Notes under the pieces: generated by a model
The model's database searches: none
What the model saw: only the letters and a program-made list of their open reading frames with translations
What the model was told of the DNA's origin: nothing
Position numbers and translations under genes: made by a program
Shown: in pieces, positions 48,921 through 57,481 of the stretch
Layout of the letters: each line of letters starts with the position of its first letter
Numbering within the stretch: the stretch's first letter is position 1
Assembly (NCBI RefSeq): GCF_018613155.1
Contig: NZ_JAGGQU010000018.1
Span: 32,460-96,459, forward strand
From: Bacillus sp. ISL-55
GTDB lineage: Bacteria > Bacillota > Bacilli > Bacillales > Cytobacillaceae
DNA length: 64,000 nucleotides
Direction: 5' to 3'

Positions 48921-49051
48921 AGTCAGAACATCGAACCACTTCAGACAGGTTTGGGGGAAAAGCCAGAAAAGCTGTCCGATCATCGAACCACTTCGGACAG
49001 CTTTGGAGGAGGTGCCAGGAAAGCTGTCCGAACATCGACCAACTTCGGACT
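48921..49051. repeat. 52-bp tandem palindrome array E
   Basis: Three units of CTTCGGACAG-type arms at 48939, 48991 and 49043, exactly 52 bp apart. Between the GGACA and TGTCC halves lie 25 nt. It is between convergent yqzH and the DUF4179 gene. Confidence 0.85.
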
Positions 49052-49060
49052 AGTTGAGCG

Positions 49061-49094
49061 AAAAGGCTGCCCTGCTAAACAGGGACAGCCTTTG
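49061..49094 (-). terminator. terminator of the sigma / DUF4179 operon
   Basis: AAGGCTGTCCCTG / CAGGGCAGCCTT hairpin then T4 on the minus strand. Confidence 0.82.
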
Positions 49095-49095
49095 A

Positions 49096-50445
49096 TTATT
49101 TTAATCTAATATTCGCCTCGCCTTTAATTGTTGCGGGATAATCATTCAACTTTAAGGTAATCGGGCCTGGTGCTGCTTCTTCACCGAAATAAGGGAACAA
49201 GACTTCAACAAATCCACCTTCGCCGCTCCATCTGACAGCTTGTGAGCCATCACCAATTTTATCGCCGCTTTGGTCAACTGCCTGATCAAGTAATAGATTT
49301 CCAAGCCCTGCTTCAGAGCCTCTGCGGAAATTGAGCAACAAGTTGTTCCCTTCCCTGCCCACTTTCTGCAATCGGCCGTCGCTTGGAGCCTTCAGGATTT
49401 CCATCTTATCGGGATCAACAATGATTTCTGCCTCGTCTTTATCCATTGCTCGCAGGGAATTGAAGCGCAAGTGAAGCTCTTCTGGTTTTTTGAAAAAGTT
49501 ACTTTGCAAGAAAAACTCCTTTGAATACTCATCCATATGGCGGGCAGTGGTTCCATTATTGGTCGCGGCCCATTCTTCACCAGTTTCATCAACCAGTGTC
49601 AGGTCTTCAAATCCAAAAATCTGTTTTGAATTTCCTTCATCAAAATGGGCCGTCACCCCAATTCTCGTTGGGTAAATAGACACTTTTTCAATCGTGATTT
49701 TCTGGCCTTCAAACTCGACTGTTTCGTTCACCTCAAATACTTCTTTTTTATCCAGGAAAGCATCTTTATCAATCGAGAATGGAAGCACCCATGTATCAGC
49801 AAGCTTGGCCAGGGGCTGGCCATCCTCTGTCCTTCCTTCGGCGAGTTCAATGCTCAGCTGCAGGTTTTCAGGCAGTTTCGTCCCGTAAAATTCGTATGTT
49901 GCCTGAAGCAGCTCATCGTTATTCTGTGAATCCTCTACCCAGCCGCCGAACGAAGATACTGTTTCTTCAAGGTTATTTCCAGTACTGTCCGTCAGCCTCA
50001 GGTTTTCAACCGAAATCTCCTTGTGCCCGCCTGAAGAATCAATTTTATAGAAAATCACCATCATCTGCTCATCGACAATCACCGAATCCAATGTAACCTT
50101 AAGACCGTCATGTTCATCAGATACTCCGATTTTCTGAGCGAAATCATTTTCAACGGCTGCAGTCAGTCCTTTATCATTCCGGACCAGCTCCACAATCTTC
50201 TCCATCCCCGGAATCGCGGTGACAAACGAAGCAAATGTCTCTGACGTCCGGAGCATCGCTGTGAAAGCAAAAATCAGAATTGCTGCTGACGCTAATGTTC
50301 TCATGTACAAAAGGTTTTTCTTCCGCTTCCTTTTTCCCTTGCTGATTCCGGCAGCGATAGCCTGATCCAGCTGGAGTTCAGGAATTTCAATATTCTCAAT
50401 CGCGGACTGTGCCTTGCTCAGCTTTTTCTCCTCGGCATTAAGCAT
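49096..50445 (-). CDS. DUF4179 anti-sigma-like membrane protein
   Basis: 449 residues: a short cytoplasmic N-terminus, one membrane segment (about 48-66, MRTLASAAILIFAFTAML), then a large extracellular domain of the DUF4179 type (DEHDGLKVTLDSVIVDEQMM). Starts 8 bp inside the end of a sigma-factor gene, so it is probably its membrane anti-sigma factor. No cognate signal is known. Confidence 0.85.
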   Translation of the reverse strand: MLNAEEKKLSKAQSAIENIEIPELQLDQAIAAGISKGKRKRKKNLLYMRTLASAAILIFAFTAMLRTSETFASFVTAIPGMEKIVELVRNDKGLTAAVENDFAQKIGVSDEHDGLKVTLDSVIVDEQMMVIFYKIDSSGGHKEISVENLRLTDSTGNNLEETVSSFGGWVEDSQNNDELLQATYEFYGTKLPENLQLSIELAEGRTEDGQPLAKLADTWVLPFSIDKDAFLDKKEVFEVNETVEFEGQKITIEKVSIYPTRIGVTAHFDEGNSKQIFGFEDLTLVDETGEEWAATNNGTTARHMDEYSKEFFLQSNFFKKPEELHLRFNSLRAMDKDEAEIIVDPDKMEILKAPSDGRLQKVGREGNNLLLNFRRGSEAGLGNLLLDQAVDQSGDKIGDGSQAVRWSGEGGFVEVLFPYFGEEAAPGPITLKLNDYPATIKGEANIRLK

Positions 50446-50959
50446 AGCCTAATCCCCCCTTATCTTCGAGCTGTCCGCGAAGCTCTTTCAGCCCTTTGTT
50501 TAGCCAAGTCTTCACGGTGCCTTCAGGGCATTCCAGTATCTCGGCAATTTCTTTGATCTTAAAATCATGCACGTATTTCAGTTCGATGACCTGCCTCGTT
50601 TTGGAATCAAGTTTGCCGATGACTTCCTCGACCTCAAGCCAGCTGGACTGGTGCTCAAATCCCATCAGGCTGATGAGATCATCGCTGACGAGCATTTTCT
50701 TCCTCTTCTTTAATTCATCATTGCAGTAGTTTATCAGGATCCTTGTCAGCCAAGTCGTAAAATAATGCGGCTCCTTCACCTTCTGAATCGAACGGAACGC
50801 CCTGTAAGTGACCTCCTGCAGCGCTTCGACTGCATCCTCACTATTTCTCAGATAACTGAGGGCAATTCGGTATAGGCGTACTTTATGAAGTTGCATCAAT
50901 TCGTAAAAAGCCGCTTCATCGCCTTTCTTAGCTCTCTGTACGAGTTCTTGAAGCTCCAA
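50438..50959 (-). CDS. ECF-type RNA polymerase sigma factor
   Basis: 173 residues; region 2 (RNSEDAVEALQEVTYRAFRS, FTTWLTRILINYCNDELKKR) and region 4 (DFKIKEIAEILECPEGTVKT). SigV/SigW-like group, but not assignable to a named B. subtilis factor from context. Forms an operon with the DUF4179 gene. Confidence 0.9.
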   Translation of the reverse strand: MELQELVQRAKKGDEAAFYELMQLHKVRLYRIALSYLRNSEDAVEALQEVTYRAFRSIQKVKEPHYFTTWLTRILINYCNDELKKRKKMLVSDDLISLMGFEHQSSWLEVEEVIGKLDSKTRQVIELKYVHDFKIKEIAEILECPEGTVKTWLNKGLKELRGQLEDKGGLGYA

Positions 50960-51025
50960 AATGTCTCCCCCTGACTTTGTATCTATCTATTAGACCTTGA
51001 AGCTGGAAAAAAGTTTTACTAAATT

Positions 51026-51057
51026 AAAAAAACCGCCAAAAATTTACGAGGCGGTCT
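51026..51057 (-). terminator. terminator of yqjP-yqjQ
   Basis: ACCGCC / GGCGGT hairpin followed by T7 on the minus strand. Confidence 0.8.
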
Positions 51058-51110
51058 ACGAAGATATTTCCAGGATATTTCGAGAGTAACTAAAAAAATT
51101 GATTCTAAAG

Positions 51111-51902
51111 TTATTTCTGATTAAAAACTCTTTTGCCAAAAAGTTCGAATGTGCGAGGAAACAGTGTATAGACAATGCTTCCTGGGCTCATCCAGCGGGG
51201 CAGATTGATTTCACGTGTTCTCGTCATCATGCGATTGACTACTTGTTTTGCCACGTATTCAGGCTGCAGCATAAAACGTTTAACATTTTTGACGTAGGTT
51301 CCCTGTTTATCTGCGACCTCAAAGAAGTTGGTAGCGATTGGACCGGGATTGACTGCGGTGACTAAGATATTGTCATCAGCAACTTCCATTCGCAAGCTGT
51401 TCGTATAGCCAAGCACCGCATGCTTTGTCGCTGAATATACACTTGATTTCGGCGTGGCAATCTTGCCTGCCTGGGAAGCAATGTTAATGATATGGCCGCT
51501 TCTTCTCTGCTTCATAGCAGGCAGTACCATCGAGGTGCATGCCATCAAGCCGACGACATTGACGTCGAACATCGTTTTGATATCTTCAATTTTCGCTTCG
51601 TGTGCATAATCAAAAATACCAAAGCCAGCATTGTTGACCAATATATCAACATAGCGGATGTCAGTAAGCACTTCTGAGAAAACCCGCTTGATTGCTTCAG
51701 GGTCCGACACATCCAGCTGCTGGGCATGGACATTGATGGCATACTTTGATTGTAATTCCTTTTTTAAACTCTCAAGTTTATCGATACTCCGGGCGAGAAT
51801 GACAAGGTTCGCGCCACGTGCCGCACAAAGCTTGGCAATCTCGACTCCGATTCCCCCGGAAGCACCGGTAATAATAATATTTTTACCTTTTAAAGATGGC
51901 AT
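51111..51902 (-). CDS. yqjQ: short-chain dehydrogenase YqjQ
   Basis: NAD(P)-dependent SDR, 263 residues. Cofactor motif ITGASGGIGVEIAK; NNAG in ILVNNAGFGIFDY; catalytic Ser in INIASQAG and YxxxK in VYSATKHAVLG. A basic C-terminal tail after WMSPGSIVYTLFPRT may touch membrane. Substrate unknown. 11 bp after yqjP, as in B. subtilis. Confidence 0.92.
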   Translation of the reverse strand: MPSLKGKNIIITGASGGIGVEIAKLCAARGANLVILARSIDKLESLKKELQSKYAINVHAQQLDVSDPEAIKRVFSEVLTDIRYVDILVNNAGFGIFDYAHEAKIEDIKTMFDVNVVGLMACTSMVLPAMKQRRSGHIINIASQAGKIATPKSSVYSATKHAVLGYTNSLRMEVADDNILVTAVNPGPIATNFFEVADKQGTYVKNVKRFMLQPEYVAKQVVNRMMTRTREINLPRWMSPGSIVYTLFPRTFELFGKRVFNQK

Positions 51903-51913
51903 CCACTTTCACC

Positions 51914-52879
51914 TCATTTTGCTGTATAAACGAAGGAGGTTCCTTCTTCCCTGGCTGAAATGGAGTCCAGGGATTGTAAATAATCAAGCTGTCCGACGGT
52001 TTCAGAAATAGTTAAATTCAATTCACGCTCATAGACTGTCGGGAAGAGCATTTTACAAACCTCAAATGCAGTCAGTTCCCTGCCCTCAAGCATTCCTCTT
52101 ACCTGCATGGCCCGATCATGCTGACGTGCAAGCCTTTTTTCAATCAGGCTTTGCAATTCTGTTATCTCCGTTCCATGTCCGGTGTATACCAGTCCAACCG
52201 GGTACTGCTGCAGTTTTTTAAGTGACGAGTTATATTGAACCAATGGCTTCGGCCTGTCAGTTTCGCCAGGAAGCGGCGGCTCAAGTAATGGATTGGGCGA
52301 GATTCCAGCAAGAATAGTATCCCCGGCAATCATTGTACCGTCTTTTTCACGCAATAGCACGATATGGCTCTGGGCATGTCCCGGTGTCTCGATCACTCTC
52401 CACCCTGGCAGTGCCGGCGGAATATCATTTTCCCTGATAGTACCTGTCAATGAGCGATTACAAGAAAATACCAATGTCTTCTTCATTACTTTCATCGATG
52501 GCACAAAATATTGCTCTGGTATTGCCAGTTGTAAAAAGAATTTCTCATAAAATTCTTTATGCTCCTTCTCGAATTCCAGGGTTCTGTTGATCCACCTTTC
52601 ATTCAGGCGATGGCCATATACATCAAGACCTGGTGATAAATAGTCCAGCATTCCCACGTGATCAGGATGATCGTGGGTCAGGATCACCTGCTCAATGTCC
52701 TCCGGCTTCAGGTTTAAATCGGCCAGCTGCGCCTTGAACGACTCCAAGGACTCCTCTGTTTTCGTTCCGGCATCAACAAGTGTCAACCTGTCTCCTTTAA
52801 TCAAATAAGCATTCACATCACCGACCGGGAAAGGAGTCGGCAAAGTCAGTTTGGCAATTCCATCTTTCCATTCAGTCAT
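51914..52879 (-). CDS. yqjP: metallo-beta-lactamase-fold hydrolase YqjP
   Basis: 321-residue MBL-fold hydrolase. Metal site HDHPDHVG (HxHxDH), then TPGHAQSH, GDTIL and TGHG; C-terminal winged-helix-like extension (FEVCKMLFPTVYERELNLTI). Substrate unknown. The ATG at 52879 is chosen; the frame extends to a TTG at 52897 without a ribosome site. Confidence 0.9.
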   Translation of the reverse strand: MTEWKDGIAKLTLPTPFPVGDVNAYLIKGDRLTLVDAGTKTEESLESFKAQLADLNLKPEDIEQVILTHDHPDHVGMLDYLSPGLDVYGHRLNERWINRTLEFEKEHKEFYEKFFLQLAIPEQYFVPSMKVMKKTLVFSCNRSLTGTIRENDIPPALPGWRVIETPGHAQSHIVLLREKDGTMIAGDTILAGISPNPLLEPPLPGETDRPKPLVQYNSSLKKLQQYPVGLVYTGHGTEITELQSLIEKRLARQHDRAMQVRGMLEGRELTAFEVCKMLFPTVYERELNLTISETVGQLDYLQSLDSISAREEGTSFVYTAK

Positions 52880-53064
52880 AGTATCTATACACCCCAAAAC
52901 ATTATTTTTCTATAAGGTAAAGTGATTATTCGTTCAAGAAATCATTCAACTTTATTGATCCTGGTATTTTTTCAATATAAAATTAAGTTTACCTTTAAAG
53001 CGGGCAAATGTCATTATTTTCACATTTTATTTTCAGAAAAAACTAAAAATTAATCAACTTCCTC

Positions 53065-53094
53065 TTGACATAAGGGTTGTCTTTCTTGCATAAT
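53065..53094 (+). promoter_or_regulatory. promoter of the proI T-box transcript
   Basis: TTGACA at 53065-53070 and CATAAT at 53089-53094, 18-bp spacer. Confidence 0.6.
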
Positions 53095-53127
53095 CACTAT
53101 TAAAATTTCGTAAAATCTTAAAAAGCA

Positions 53128-53362
53128 TTTGAGCAAGACGAGTAGACAGGAATGGTGTGAGAGAGTGGAGTCCACCGGCTGAAAGGCTCCGCGGCCCTCT
53201 TCATGTTGAACCCTACCTTGCGAGCTGCCAGGCAAACCTGGACGTATACCGGCGTTAACGGATGTTGAGCTGCACTTTTTTGGCGTTGGCCGAAGAAGTG
53301 AATGAAGGTGGTACCACGGGAGCATGGCCTTTCGTCCTTTTATGGATGAAGGGCCTTTTTGT
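53128..53362 (+). promoter_or_regulatory. T-box riboswitch (proline) before proI
   Basis: Complete T-box leader. The AGTA bulge of stem I is at about 53138; the T-box sequence AAGGTGGTACCACGG is at 53305-53319; the terminator GGCCTTTCGTCC / GGATGAAGGGCC is a full 12-bp stem ending in T5 at 53326-53360. The specifier region GAACCCTACC holds CCT (53212-53214) followed by A, a proline codon, which agrees with proI downstream: uncharged tRNA-Pro would allow transcription. Confidence 0.93.
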
Positions 53363-53403
53363 ATTTCAATAACAGAAAACACAAACTTATGGAGGCGAAT
53401 TTG

Positions 53404-54249
53404 ATGAAGAAGCTTGTTTTTGTTGGAGCAGGATCGATGGCGGAAGCAATGATTTCCGGGATAGGGGCAAGCGGGCTTCTTCCGGGAGAGCAAATTTGGG
53501 TGACAAATAAACAGGATACTGACAGATTGAAAACTCTGGAGCAGAAATATGGAATCAAAACGACATATGACTTAGGAATGCTTTTTAAAGACGCGGATGC
53601 AGTCGTCCTGGCGATGAAACCAAAGGATGCAGCAGTGGCGATCGAGGAGATCAAATCTTATCTGTCTGAAGGTATGCTTGTGATTTCCGTCCTCGCCGGG
53701 GTTTCAATTGACGCTATTGAAACTGCTGCTGATAAATCATTGGCCGTGGTAAGGGCAATGCCGAACACCTCGGCCGCGATTGGCAAATCGGCAACTGCCC
53801 TGGCAGTGAATTCCCATGTGAGTGAAGCGCAAAAGATGATCGTGCAGGAGCTTTTTAACACGATCGGCCTGACAACAAACGTTGAGGAATCTCAGCTTGA
53901 CGCCGTCACAGGCCTATCAGGAAGCGGACCAGCCTATATTTATTACCTTGTCGAAGCGATGGAGAAAAGCGCCGCTGAAATCGGTCTTGAAAAGCAAACC
54001 GCGAAACAGCTGATTATCCAGACGCTGCTGGGTGCAGCAGAAATGCTGACAAAGTCGGATAAGGAGCCTGCCCAGCTCCGCTTTGAGGTGACCAGCCCGG
54101 GCGGTACGACTGAAGCAGGCATCAGCATCCTTGAGCAGCATGGCGTCCAAACTGCTTTCGTATCCTGCATCAAAGAAGCCACAGCCCAATCAAAAAGGCT
54201 TGGCCAACTGCTTGGCAATGAACTTGCAGCCGCAAACCGCCCGCTCTAA
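53404..54249 (+). CDS. proI: pyrroline-5-carboxylate reductase
   Basis: Last step of proline synthesis (P5C to proline with NADPH). 281 residues; Rossmann motif FVGAGSMAEAMISG, and the active-site region AVTGLSGSGPAYIYYLVEAM and TSPGGTTEAGI. The ATG at 53404 has GGAGG nine bases upstream. T-box control identifies it as the anabolic copy (B. subtilis ProI/YqjO). Confidence 0.96.
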   Translation: MKKLVFVGAGSMAEAMISGIGASGLLPGEQIWVTNKQDTDRLKTLEQKYGIKTTYDLGMLFKDADAVVLAMKPKDAAVAIEEIKSYLSEGMLVISVLAGVSIDAIETAADKSLAVVRAMPNTSAAIGKSATALAVNSHVSEAQKMIVQELFNTIGLTTNVEESQLDAVTGLSGSGPAYIYYLVEAMEKSAAEIGLEKQTAKQLIIQTLLGAAEMLTKSDKEPAQLRFEVTSPGGTTEAGISILEQHGVQTAFVSCIKEATAQSKRLGQLLGNELAAANRPL

Positions 54250-54279
54250 AATTGCATTTTGGCCCTATGTTTCTCTACA

Positions 54280-55455
54280 ATGGAGAAAAACAGCAGGGAC
54301 GTGTGCAAGGTGCTTATCATTTTACTTTCTTTAACTCTGGTCATTTGGATTGCAGCGACGATTGACGCTTTGATTGGTTTCAGGAAATTGGACTCCCTCG
54401 AAAAAGCTGAAGCTGCCGGCCAGGGACCACTCCTCAGCGTGATCGTGGCTGCCAGGAATGAGGAAGAACATATCTTACAAAGCATTCGTACCCAGCTGAA
54501 CCAAACCTACAAAAATACCGAGTGGATTCTTGTTAATGACCGATCCGAGGATGGTACTGGTAAAGTGATGGAGAGCTTAGTAAGGCTGGATTCAAGAATC
54601 AAAGTGATTCATATCGATAGCTTGCCAGAAGGCTGGCTCGGCAAGAACCACGCTCTCCATAAAGGCTACCAGCTCGCGTCAGGCAACCTGATTTTATTTA
54701 CAGACGCTGATGTTTTGTATAGTCCCGAGGCTTTTTCAAAAGCGATTGGTTATTTTCAGAAACACAGCCTCGATCATTTGACCGCGGCTCCTAACCTTAG
54801 TGCAAAGCCATTCTGGCTGAAGGCCTTCGTTGCGTTCTTCTTGTTTGGCTTTTCCTATTATAAAAGACCGTGGCTCGGCAATAATCCGCGTTCGAAAACT
54901 GGGGTCGGCATTGGTGCATTCAATATGATCACCAGGTCGGCCTATGAAAAAGTTGGCACTCATGAATATATAAAGATGCGCCCTGATGATGATTTGCAGC
55001 TGGGAATGCTGGTAAAGCGCATGGGTCTCAAGCAGCGGATTGTCACAGCGATGACGCTCATTGAAGTGGAATGGTATCAAAGCTTAAGAGATGCATTAGC
55101 AGGCCTTGAGAAGAACACATTTGCCGGCCTCCATTACCGGATCAGCATGGTGCTATTCTCGGTGTTCGGTGTCTTTGTGTCCCAGGTCGTGCCTTTTTTC
55201 ACTCTTTTTTCAAAAAATCAGGCAATAGCTATTTTAAGTGCTGTTAATCTCGTATTCTTGGCTTTTCTGTATGTGATGGTAACAAGGAAAATGACCCGAT
55301 TTTCACCATGGCTGTTCCTTGTCCTGCCCTTTACGGCCCTGCTGTTCATTTTCTCCATCCTGAGAGCAAGCTACCTGACTTTTAAAAGAGGCGGCATTAT
55401 CTGGCGCGGAACAAAATATACGCTTGCGGAATTAAGAAAAAACACATTGCGGTGA
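54280..55455 (+). CDS. family 2 glycosyltransferase, membrane-bound
   Basis: About 391 residues. TM near residues 8-25, GT-A domain (LLSVIVAARNEEEHI, VNDRSEDGTG), metal-site DADVLYSP, RPDDDLQLG and an aromatic motif VEWYQSLRDALAGLEKN, then three C-terminal membrane segments. Acceptor unknown; similar enzymes glycosylate lipids or carotenoid-type acids. The start is uncertain, since 54259, 54280 and a GTG at 54301 all lack a good ribosome site. B. subtilis has yqjN in this interval, so this is an insertion relative to it. Confidence 0.82.
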   Translation: MEKNSRDVCKVLIILLSLTLVIWIAATIDALIGFRKLDSLEKAEAAGQGPLLSVIVAARNEEEHILQSIRTQLNQTYKNTEWILVNDRSEDGTGKVMESLVRLDSRIKVIHIDSLPEGWLGKNHALHKGYQLASGNLILFTDADVLYSPEAFSKAIGYFQKHSLDHLTAAPNLSAKPFWLKAFVAFFLFGFSYYKRPWLGNNPRSKTGVGIGAFNMITRSAYEKVGTHEYIKMRPDDDLQLGMLVKRMGLKQRIVTAMTLIEVEWYQSLRDALAGLEKNTFAGLHYRISMVLFSVFGVFVSQVVPFFTLFSKNQAIAILSAVNLVFLAFLYVMVTRKMTRFSPWLFLVLPFTALLFIFSILRASYLTFKRGGIIWRGTKYTLAELRKNTLR

Positions 55456-55535
55456 GTACAATTTTTCCTTTCCACAGAAAGCCCTGTTATACTTGAATTA
55501 TATTTTGGTTAACGAAATAAAAGGAGGCTTCTGGA

Positions 55536-56558
55536 TTGGAAAAGAAATTATTTTCCCCTTATAAAATTAAAGATCTTACACTAAAAAATAGGATTGTCAT
55601 GGCTCCGATGTGTATGTACTCATGCGAAAAAGAAGATGGGCTTGTCACGGACTTTCATATGACCCACTATGTAAGCCGGGCTGTCGGGCAAGTGGGCCTG
55701 ATCATCCTTGAAGCAACTGCGGTTACACCTCAGGGCAGGATATCCCATCAGGATTTGGGAATCTGGAGCGATGAGCATGTATCCGGCCTGACAAAATTGA
55801 CTCAACAAATCAAGCAAAGCGGTGCCGCAGCTGGTATCCAACTGGCACATGCCGGCCGGAAAGCAGCATTGCGTGATGAAATTATCGCTCCTTCTGCTAT
55901 AGCTTTTGACGAGAAGTATAAAGAACCGAAGGCTATGACGGTTGAAGAAATCAAGGAAACTGTCGAGGCGTTCAGGATGGCTGCTGAAAGGTCAAAGCGT
56001 GCTGGCTTCGATGTAATCGAAATTCACGCTGCACATGGATATTTGATCAACCAGTTCCTCTCCCCTCTTACGAATAAACGTGAGGACGAATACGGCGGCT
56101 CAGCCGAAAACCGTTTCCGCTTCCTCAGGGAAGTTCTTGAAGAGGTAAAAACAGTGTGGGATGGACCTCTGTTTGTCCGGGTTTCTGCATATGATTATCA
56201 TGAAGAAGGCTTGACTGTTGATGATTATGTAACAATTGGCGCATCGCTAAAAGAACTGGGAGTTGACTTGATTGATGTCAGTTCAGGCGCAGTCGTACCA
56301 GCAAGAATCCATGCCTATCCAGGCTACCAGGTTAAATTTGCTGAAAGAATCAAGCATGAAGCTAATATTACTACCGGAGCGGTGGGATTGATCACAACAG
56401 GAATCCAGGCAGAAGAAATCCTCCAGAATGATCGGGCCGATCTGATTTTCATCGCCCGCGAACTCCTGCGAGATCCATACTGGCCAAGGACAGCAGCTAA
56501 GGAGCTTGGAACAAGCATCGAATCACCAAAGCAATATGAACGAGGATGGATTTTTTAA
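55536..56558 (+). CDS. namA: NADPH dehydrogenase NamA (old yellow enzyme)
   Basis: FMN flavoprotein of the OYE family (B. subtilis YqjM), reducing activated C=C bonds of enals and nitro compounds. 340 residues; [14 protein letters not shown] with the flavin-tuning Cys; substrate His pair in [34 protein letters not shown] site [12 protein letters not shown] start with AAGGAGG upstream. Confidence 0.96.
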   Translation: MEKKLFSPYKIKDLTLKNRIVMAPMCMYSCEKEDGLVTDFHMTHYVSRAVGQVGLIILEATAVTPQGRISHQDLGIWSDEHVSGLTKLTQQIKQSGAAAGIQLAHAGRKAALRDEIIAPSAIAFDEKYKEPKAMTVEEIKETVEAFRMAAERSKRAGFDVIEIHAAHGYLINQFLSPLTNKREDEYGGSAENRFRFLREVLEEVKTVWDGPLFVRVSAYDYHEEGLTVDDYVTIGASLKELGVDLIDVSSGAVVPARIHAYPGYQVKFAERIKHEANITTGAVGLITTGIQAEEILQNDRADLIFIARELLRDPYWPRTAAKELGTSIESPKQYERGWIF

Positions 56559-56580
56559 GATTGAACAATCAAGATTGCTA

Positions 56581-56622
56581 AAGAGGTTTCCCAGAGTATT
56601 GCTTGGGAGGCCTCTTTTTTGC
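56581..56622 (+). terminator. terminator of namA
   Basis: GAGGTTTCCCA / TGGGAGGCCTC with a 9-nt loop, then T6. Confidence 0.8.
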
Positions 56623-56646
56623 TTTGTACCTTTTTAATTTAATATG

Positions 56647-56755
56647 AATGACGGACATTTTTTTGTATTTTTCATGAATTTCTGTCCGTCATAGCCTTTA
56701 TGACGGACACTTTCTTGCGTTTGCCGTGAATTTCTGTCCGTCATAGCCTGTGCGA
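56647..56755. repeat. 52-bp tandem palindrome array D
   Basis: Two units of TGACGGACA / TGTCCGTCA, starting 56649 and 56701, exactly 52 bp apart with 25-nt interiors. It lies between convergent namA and the methyltransferase gene; the 267-bp gap holds nothing else but two terminators. Confidence 0.88.
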
Positions 56756-56775
56756 TTTAATATATTAACACCATA

Positions 56776-56810
56776 GAAAAAGAAGCTGTTATGCAAACAG
56801 CCTCTTCTAA
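56776..56810 (-). terminator. terminator of the methyltransferase gene
   Basis: GAGGCTGTT / AACAGCTTC hairpin followed by T5 on the minus strand. Confidence 0.75.
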
Positions 56811-56825
56811 TATGGAAGCATCTTC

Positions 56826-57446
56826 TTAACAGACTTTCTCCAGCAAAATCCTGCGGTACATGTCCCCGAACATAACTCCTTCATCTGAAATCAGCTTAAC
56901 TCTGGCTCTTTCTGTTGAGCTGATTTCCTCAAATGATACCCCGATGTCGGTGCCAAGCAGTTTAATGACATCTCTAAACACTTTTTTAACAAAAGAGAGG
57001 CTTTTGCCAGGCTGTGCAAATTTATCGAACACGACCACCAGTCCTTCCCTGCGGCAAACTCTGATCATTTCGGCGAACGCCTTTTTGCTGTCGGGGACTA
57101 CTGATAATATCAAGCTTCCGATCACATAATCGAATGATGCATGTTCAAATTCAAGCTGTTGGGCATCCATTTTTAAAAAGGTTATCGAAGAGTCCCTGAA
57201 TTTGTCTTTTGCTCTCTGCAGCATATCCTCTGAGTAATCGATTGCCGTAATCTCCAATTGGTCATAGGGTAATCTCTCGATGTCTGCCCCAGTGCCTACC
57301 CCTACGACCAGTACTCTGTCCCCCGGACGAAACTCGATGTCGTTGAACAGTACGTTTCTTGCTTTCGAAAATGGGCCAGCATTGAAGAATCTATCGTAGA
57401 TTGGGGCCCAGCCTTTGTAAATGAGCTTATTCCAGGAATTATTCAT
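56826..57446 (-). CDS. class I SAM-dependent methyltransferase
   Basis: 206 residues. SAM motif I VLVVGVGTGADIERL; motif II region ITAIDYSEDML; FDYVIGSLILSVVPD. Resembles UbiE/phosphatidylethanolamine methyltransferase-like enzymes; substrate not determined. GGAGG six bases before the ATG at 57446 fixes the start. No operon partner. Confidence 0.86.
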   Translation of the reverse strand: MNNSWNKLIYKGWAPIYDRFFNAGPFSKARNVLFNDIEFRPGDRVLVVGVGTGADIERLPYDQLEITAIDYSEDMLQRAKDKFRDSSITFLKMDAQQLEFEHASFDYVIGSLILSVVPDSKKAFAEMIRVCRREGLVVVFDKFAQPGKSLSFVKKVFRDVIKLLGTDIGVSFEEISSTERARVKLISDEGVMFGDMYRRILLEKVC

Positions 57447-57481
57447 GGGAATCCTCCAGCCTGAATCAGTAATGTGCAACT

